DNA of 10,077 bases. Origin: DAOMOP01 sp035444405 (GTDB lineage: Bacteria; Pseudomonadota; Gammaproteobacteria; Burkholderiales; Rhodocyclaceae). Of this stretch, positions 8,130-10,077 are shown piece after piece. Under the pieces are notes generated by a model that was not told the origin of the DNA, did not search any database, and saw nothing but the letters and a program-made list of their open reading frames with translations. How positions within the stretch are numbered: position 1 is the stretch's first letter; every line of letters begins with the position of its first letter. The stretch covers positions 1 to 10,077 of the forward strand of contig DAOMOP010000153.1 in the NCBI GenBank assembly GCA_035444405.1, given 5' to 3'. The position numbers were made by a program, and so were the translations under genes.

Positions 8130-8468
8130 CATGACTCCCTGAAAAAATCGGACGACTCGCTGGCTGCCTGACCTTTTCGGGAGGTTGGGTGGCTTGCTAC
8201 GTAACGGTTGATATCACTGGAATGGAACGACTCAGTCTTCGGCGCCGCTGCAGAACGCTGGCTGGTTCGCGATCCGCGGGTCGCGCAAGCGGACGAAAAG
8301 CGCGACCGATGCCGCGTCGAACTCGGCGCCGGACAACTGCGACGGACGGGGCGGCCCGCGCCACGGCAAGGCCGGACCGGCCCCCGGACCGGCGTCGTAC
8401 GATGACCGCGCAGCGCCGACGGGTGGATCAGACATCGGCCCGCTCCGCACCCGCCGCCGCTGCGATGC
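8130..8468. other. Stretch between the small exported protein and the first TonB receptor
   Basis: About 340 nt. The part next to the receptor (8133-8230) is less GC-rich and would be its 5' leader. It holds the GGGAG ribosome site, and TTCCAG at about 8219 (minus strand) is the only weak -35-like sequence; no convincing promoter or Fur-like site is visible. The rest is GC-rich. It contains a near-perfect 18-nt palindrome at 8268-8285 (one mismatched pair), a 9-bp direct repeat CCGGACCGG at 8372-8380 and 8384-8392, and the doubtful small ORF listed separately. I see no cobalamin riboswitch and no T-tailed terminator, so read-through from 8469 into the receptor is possible. Confidence 0.5.
8232..8435 (-). 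CDS. Doubtful small ORF, 67 residues, unknown
   Basis: ATG at 8435 with GGAG (8443-8446) 7 nt upstream; TGA at 8232. The product starts MSDPPVGAARSSYDAGPGAG and is Pro/Gly/Ala-rich in its first half; the second half (GAEFDAASVALFVRLRDPR) could form one helix. There is no signal peptide or membrane segment, and I recognise no family. In its favour are the ribosome site, mainly G/C third positions, and its position: 33 nt after one gene and about 100 nt before the next, bridging an otherwise empty gap on the same strand. Against it is that GC-rich DNA produces such ORFs by chance. Confidence 0.3.
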   Translation of the reverse strand: MSDPPVGAARSSYDAGPGAGPALPWRGPPRPSQLSGAEFDAASVALFVRLRDPRIANQPAFCSGAED

Positions 8469-8849
8469 TTACTTGACGATCTGCCGCGACACGGTCAGGT
8501 ATTCGCGACCGTGGCGGACCACTGCATCACGATCCATGCGTTCGGACGCGAGGTGGATTTCCTCGAGCGTCGCGGCCAGCGCGGTGAGCTCCTCGCTCAT
8601 CTTGGCCAGCGCATTCTCGAGCGTGTAGGTGAGCTCATGCACCTCGTGCATCGAATTGTCGCTGACCTCGCCGTTCAGCACCGCCTCGAGCTTGGCGTTG
8701 TACTCGGAGAAGTTCTGCACCGCCTCCGGCAAGGTCTCGGAGGGCTTGCCCTTGAAATGCTCGTACTTCTCGCCCGGGCCCGACGCGAACGTGGTCGGGA
8801 CAAAGGCAAGCATGGCGACGACCGCCAGCGCGGTAAGCGACTTCTTCAT
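8469..8849 (-). CDS. Small exported helical protein, probably periplasmic (possibly DUF6746 family)
   Basis: A 126-residue protein with a clear signal peptide, MKKSLTALAVVAMLAFVPTT followed by FA|SG (cleavage after about residue 22). The mature part opens with GEKYEHFKGKPSETL and is then almost entirely amphipathic helix: NFSEYNAKLEAVLNGE, MHEVHELTYTLENALAKM, SEELTALAATLEEIHLASER, and a last helix ending SRQIVK. It should be a small helical bundle in the periplasm. I associate this pattern with the uncharacterised DUF6746 proteins of proteobacteria, from memory and not certain. The start at 8849 is chosen because AGGAG lies 7 nt upstream and the signal peptide begins there; the longer in-frame ATG at 8873 would add eight residues before it. 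His 31, 68, 71, 99, 113 and Met 67, 84, 105 are possible metal or haem ligands, which is speculation. A promoter and a Fur-like site lie just upstream. Confidence 0.9.
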   Translation of the reverse strand: MKKSLTALAVVAMLAFVPTTFASGPGEKYEHFKGKPSETLPEAVQNFSEYNAKLEAVLNGEVSDNSMHEVHELTYTLENALAKMSEELTALAATLEEIHLASERMDRDAVVRHGREYLTVSRQIVK

Positions 8850-8873
8850 TTGCAGCTCCTGTGACAAAAACAT

Positions 8874-8892
8874 GTGAATGGGAATGATTTGC
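8874..8892 (-). promoter_or_regulatory. Candidate Fur box 1
   Basis: On the minus strand GCAAATCATTCCCATTCAC matches 11 of 19 positions of the Fur consensus GATAATGATAATCATTATC. It covers the predicted transcription start of the small exported protein and ends 24 nt before its ATG, a repressing position. Its AACGCAAATCA half is repeated exactly, in the opposite orientation, in candidate box 2. Confidence 0.5.
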
Positions 8893-8896
8893 GTTC

Positions 8897-8924
8897 AGTT
8901 TAGCAGTTTTTCGATGCGTGTAAA
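8897..8924 (-). promoter_or_regulatory. Sigma-70 promoter of the small exported protein gene
   Basis: Minus strand: -35 TTTACA (8924-8919, 5 of 6 to consensus), a 16-nt spacer, and -10 TAAACT (8902-8897, 4 of 6) preceded by an extended TGC. Transcription should start near 8890, giving a leader of about 40 nt and placing the start inside candidate Fur box 1. The surrounding sequence is clearly more AT-rich than the genes. Confidence 0.6.
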
Positions 8925-9036
8925 GCAAACAGAAGAGCACCGGCGTGCGCAAGAGGCGAATTCCGCCCGCGTCGCGAACGAAACGCGCCGAACGCACCCA
9001 TGCCGAACACGCGTACGCATGAATCGCATCATAAAC

Positions 9037-9058
9037 GCAAATCAGTATCATTATGATA
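9037..9058 (+). promoter_or_regulatory. Candidate Fur box 2 overlapping a -10 element
   Basis: GCAAATCAGTATCATTATG (9037-9055) matches 13 of 19 positions of the Fur consensus. It also contains the perfect inverted repeat TATCAT-T-ATGATA (9046-9058). TATGAT at 9052-9057 is a good -10 for the divergent plus-strand gene, although no good -35 stands at the right distance. Fur binding would block it. The start would be near 9064, giving a leader of about 160 nt. Confidence 0.6.
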
Positions 9059-9060
9059 AC

Positions 9061-9226
9061 ATGCGATCCGCATCACCGCAGATCATCGTTGCCGACGGTT
9101 GCGGGCGCCACACCCGGCACCGGGTCATGCGCCCCGATCGGCGCGAGCCATTCTTGGTGAAACGTGGCACGGTCTGCGCCCAAGCACGAGGCTCCAGAAA
9201 AACACGACGAACAGGAAAGGACGATC
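9061..9226 (+). other. Leader of the outer-membrane protein gene
   Basis: About 165 nt between the candidate promoter and the ATG at 9227. It contains short inverted repeats ATGCG-ATC-CGCAT (9061-9073) and ACCCGG-CA-CCGGGT (9112-9125). I see no known riboswitch and no convincing gene. The ribosome site AGGAAAGGA is at 9213-9221. Confidence 0.4.
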
Positions 9227-9904
9227 ATGAACCGCAGGATTCATACGCTGACGGCCGTCGCAGCACTGATGCTGACCGCGACCGCGATGGCGGTCGACGA
9301 CGCCGGCACCCTCGACCAGGGCGGCTACAAGCTCGAGGCGGGCTGGAGCAAGGACGGCCGCGAGCGCGGCTGGGAGGCCGCTGCCGGCTTTGCGCCGATC
9401 GACAAGCTCGAGCTCGAACTCGCCCACGGCCAGGCACGCGACCGCAGCACGAGTCCGCATGTGCGCCTGGATGGCGTCGGCTTCGCTGCCAAGTGGGTAC
9501 CGCTGCAGCAGGACACCGGGCTGTCGGCCGGCGTCAAGCTCGAGTACGGGCGCGTTCGCGTCGATGAGCGTGCCGACGGCAAGCACACCGCGCACGCGCG
9601 CGCGCTGGCGGGCCTGGCGAGCTGGCGCTTCGCGTCCGGCCAGATCGCGCACCTGAACCTCGGTCGCGAGTGGTTGCGCCATCGCGGCGAGCGCGAAGCG
9701 GCGAACACCTGGGGCGTGGGCTTCGAGCAGCCGCTCGTCGAGACCGTTCAGCTCACGCTCGAGCTGTTCGGCGCCGAGCACAGCCGCCCGGACCGGCAGA
9801 TCGGTGTGCGCTGGGAGGTCGCCGAAGGCCTCAAGCTTTCGGCCGCAGTCGGTCGCGGCAACGACCACAGCTTCGGCAACGCCGGCATCGCCTGGGAATT
9901 CTGA
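9227..9904 (+). CDS. Small outer-membrane beta-barrel protein, function unknown
   Basis: A 225-residue protein with signal peptide MNRRIHTLTAVAALMLTATA-MA (cleavage before VDDAG). The mature part is a run of about twelve alternating amphipathic strands, for example YKLEAGWSK, LELELAHGQ, VGFAAKWVPL, AGVKLEYGRV, AHLNLGREWL, WGVGFEQPL, VQLTLELFGAEH and IGVRWEVAE. It ends in NAGIAWEF, the C-terminal Phe typical of BAM-assembled barrels. The start at 9227 is supported by AGGAAAGGA 5 nt upstream and by the signal peptide; a longer in-frame ATG at 9164 would put 21 charged residues in front of it. I do not recognise a named family, and the substrate, if it is a channel, is unknown. It is transcribed divergently from the small exported protein, behind the better Fur-like site, so it may be iron-regulated with the uptake locus. 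Confidence 0.88.
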   Translation: MNRRIHTLTAVAALMLTATAMAVDDAGTLDQGGYKLEAGWSKDGRERGWEAAAGFAPIDKLELELAHGQARDRSTSPHVRLDGVGFAAKWVPLQQDTGLSAGVKLEYGRVRVDERADGKHTAHARALAGLASWRFASGQIAHLNLGREWLRHRGEREAANTWGVGFEQPLVETVQLTLELFGAEHSRPDRQIGVRWEVAEGLKLSAAVGRGNDHSFGNAGIAWEF

Positions 9905-9938
9905 GTGCGGCCGTGGTTCGGCCTGGCCGAATCCGCAC
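9905..9938 (+). terminator. Nested hairpin after the outer-membrane protein gene
   Basis: Directly after the stop: GTGCGG (9905-9910) pairs with CCGCAC (9933-9938), and inside it TTCGGC (9917-9922) pairs with GCCGAA (9926-9931) over a CTG loop. No T-run follows, so termination would be imperfect or Rho-assisted. Confidence 0.5.
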
Positions 9939-9949
9939 GCGAACGAATC

Positions 9950-9986
9950 GGGCCGGCGGCCGCCCGCAGGCTCGCCCCGCCGGCCC
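9950..9986. terminator. 10-bp GC hairpin between convergent genes
   Basis: GGGCCGGCGG (9950-9959) pairs perfectly with CCGCCGGCCC (9977-9986) over a 17-nt loop. It starts at the last stop-codon base of the minus-strand gene and lies past the plus-strand stop, so it could serve both. There is no T-run on either side. Confidence 0.5.
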
Positions 9987-10077
9987 TACCACCCCAGGCC
10001 GTTGCGCAGGCCGATCAGCACCCCCATGCCGAGGATGAACGGCAGCCACGGGTTGCGCCAGCGCAGCGCCACCAGCA
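9986..10077 (-). CDS. 3' end of a membrane protein, probably AzlD family (partial)
   Basis: The minus strand reads LVALRWRNPWLPFILGMGVL followed by IGLRNGLGW and TAG at 9988-9986. The hydrophobic C-terminal helix after an Arg-rich turn and an NPWLPF segment resembles the end of AzlD, the small partner of AzlC in branched-chain amino-acid export. Only about 29 residues are visible, so the family call is tentative. Its gene ends convergently with the outer-membrane protein gene and need not belong to the iron locus. Confidence 0.5.
   Translation of the reverse strand, partial: LVALRWRNPWLPFILGMGVLIGLRNGLGW

Noticed and set aside
6147..8171. Long plus-strand open frame opposite the first TonB receptor
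   Set aside because: A shadow of the receptor gene: it covers the same span, has no ribosome site of note and no recognisable domain.
8268..8285. 18-nt near-palindrome as an operator or terminator
   Set aside because: CpG-rich short palindromes are expected in this base composition. It has no T-run and no promoter next to it.
8130..8468. Cobalamin riboswitch upstream of the receptor and CobN-like gene
   Set aside because: I looked for it because of the CobN family but see no convincing B12-box or conserved riboswitch core on the minus strand. A covariance-model search would settle it.
9164..9226. N-terminal extension of the outer-membrane protein from the ATG at 9164
   Set aside because: The extension is charged and would bury the signal peptide; the ATG at 9227 has a strong ribosome site.
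1..10077. CRISPR arrays, tRNA or rRNA genes, insertion sequences
   Set aside because: No regularly spaced repeats, cloverleaf-like sequence, rRNA-like sequence, or transposase with terminal repeats was seen on either strand.

Overview
The window is high-GC (roughly 65-70%) proteobacterial DNA. Compact spacing, GC-rich third codon positions and an AzlD-like neighbour suggest a beta- or gammaproteobacterium such as a Rhodocyclales member; the sequence alone does not fix the genus. It reads as a TonB-dependent metal or tetrapyrrole acquisition locus, almost all on the minus strand.

Layout in transcription order on the minus strand: a small exported helical protein (8849-8469) behind a recognisable promoter with an overlapping Fur-like site; a 340-nt stretch with one doubtful 67-codon ORF; a TonB-dependent outer-membrane receptor (8129-6150); a 1337-residue CobN/BchH-family chelatase-like protein with a membrane segment at each end (6107-2094); a second, unrelated TonB-dependent receptor (2097-39) joined to it by a GTGA overlap and interrupted by a 10-N assembly gap; and the first eight codons of another gene (25-1). 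On the plus strand, diverging from the small exported protein, is a 225-residue outer-membrane beta-barrel protein (9227-9904) with its own Fur-like site. It converges, across two hairpins, on the 3' end of a minus-strand gene that resembles AzlD (9986-10077).

Main interpretation: the CobN-family protein is probably not the cytoplasmic cobalt chelatase of B12 synthesis. It is anchored at both ends with positive charges on the cytoplasmic side, so the large catalytic domain should be periplasmic. It lies between two TonB receptors, has no CobS/CobT-type ATPase partner in view, and no B12 riboswitch is visible. This resembles the HmuS protein of the Bacteroidetes hmu haem-uptake operon. The working model is that the receptors bring haem or another metallated tetrapyrrole into the periplasm and the anchored protein binds it and removes or exchanges its metal. 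Iron control is supported by two Fur-like sites in the divergent promoter region. The substrate remains inference.

The second receptor cannot be read through. The gap removes the conserved plug strand that ends in the VDG/VNG motif, and the nominal 10-N length breaks the frame. The break is best read as an assembly artefact, not a pseudogene.
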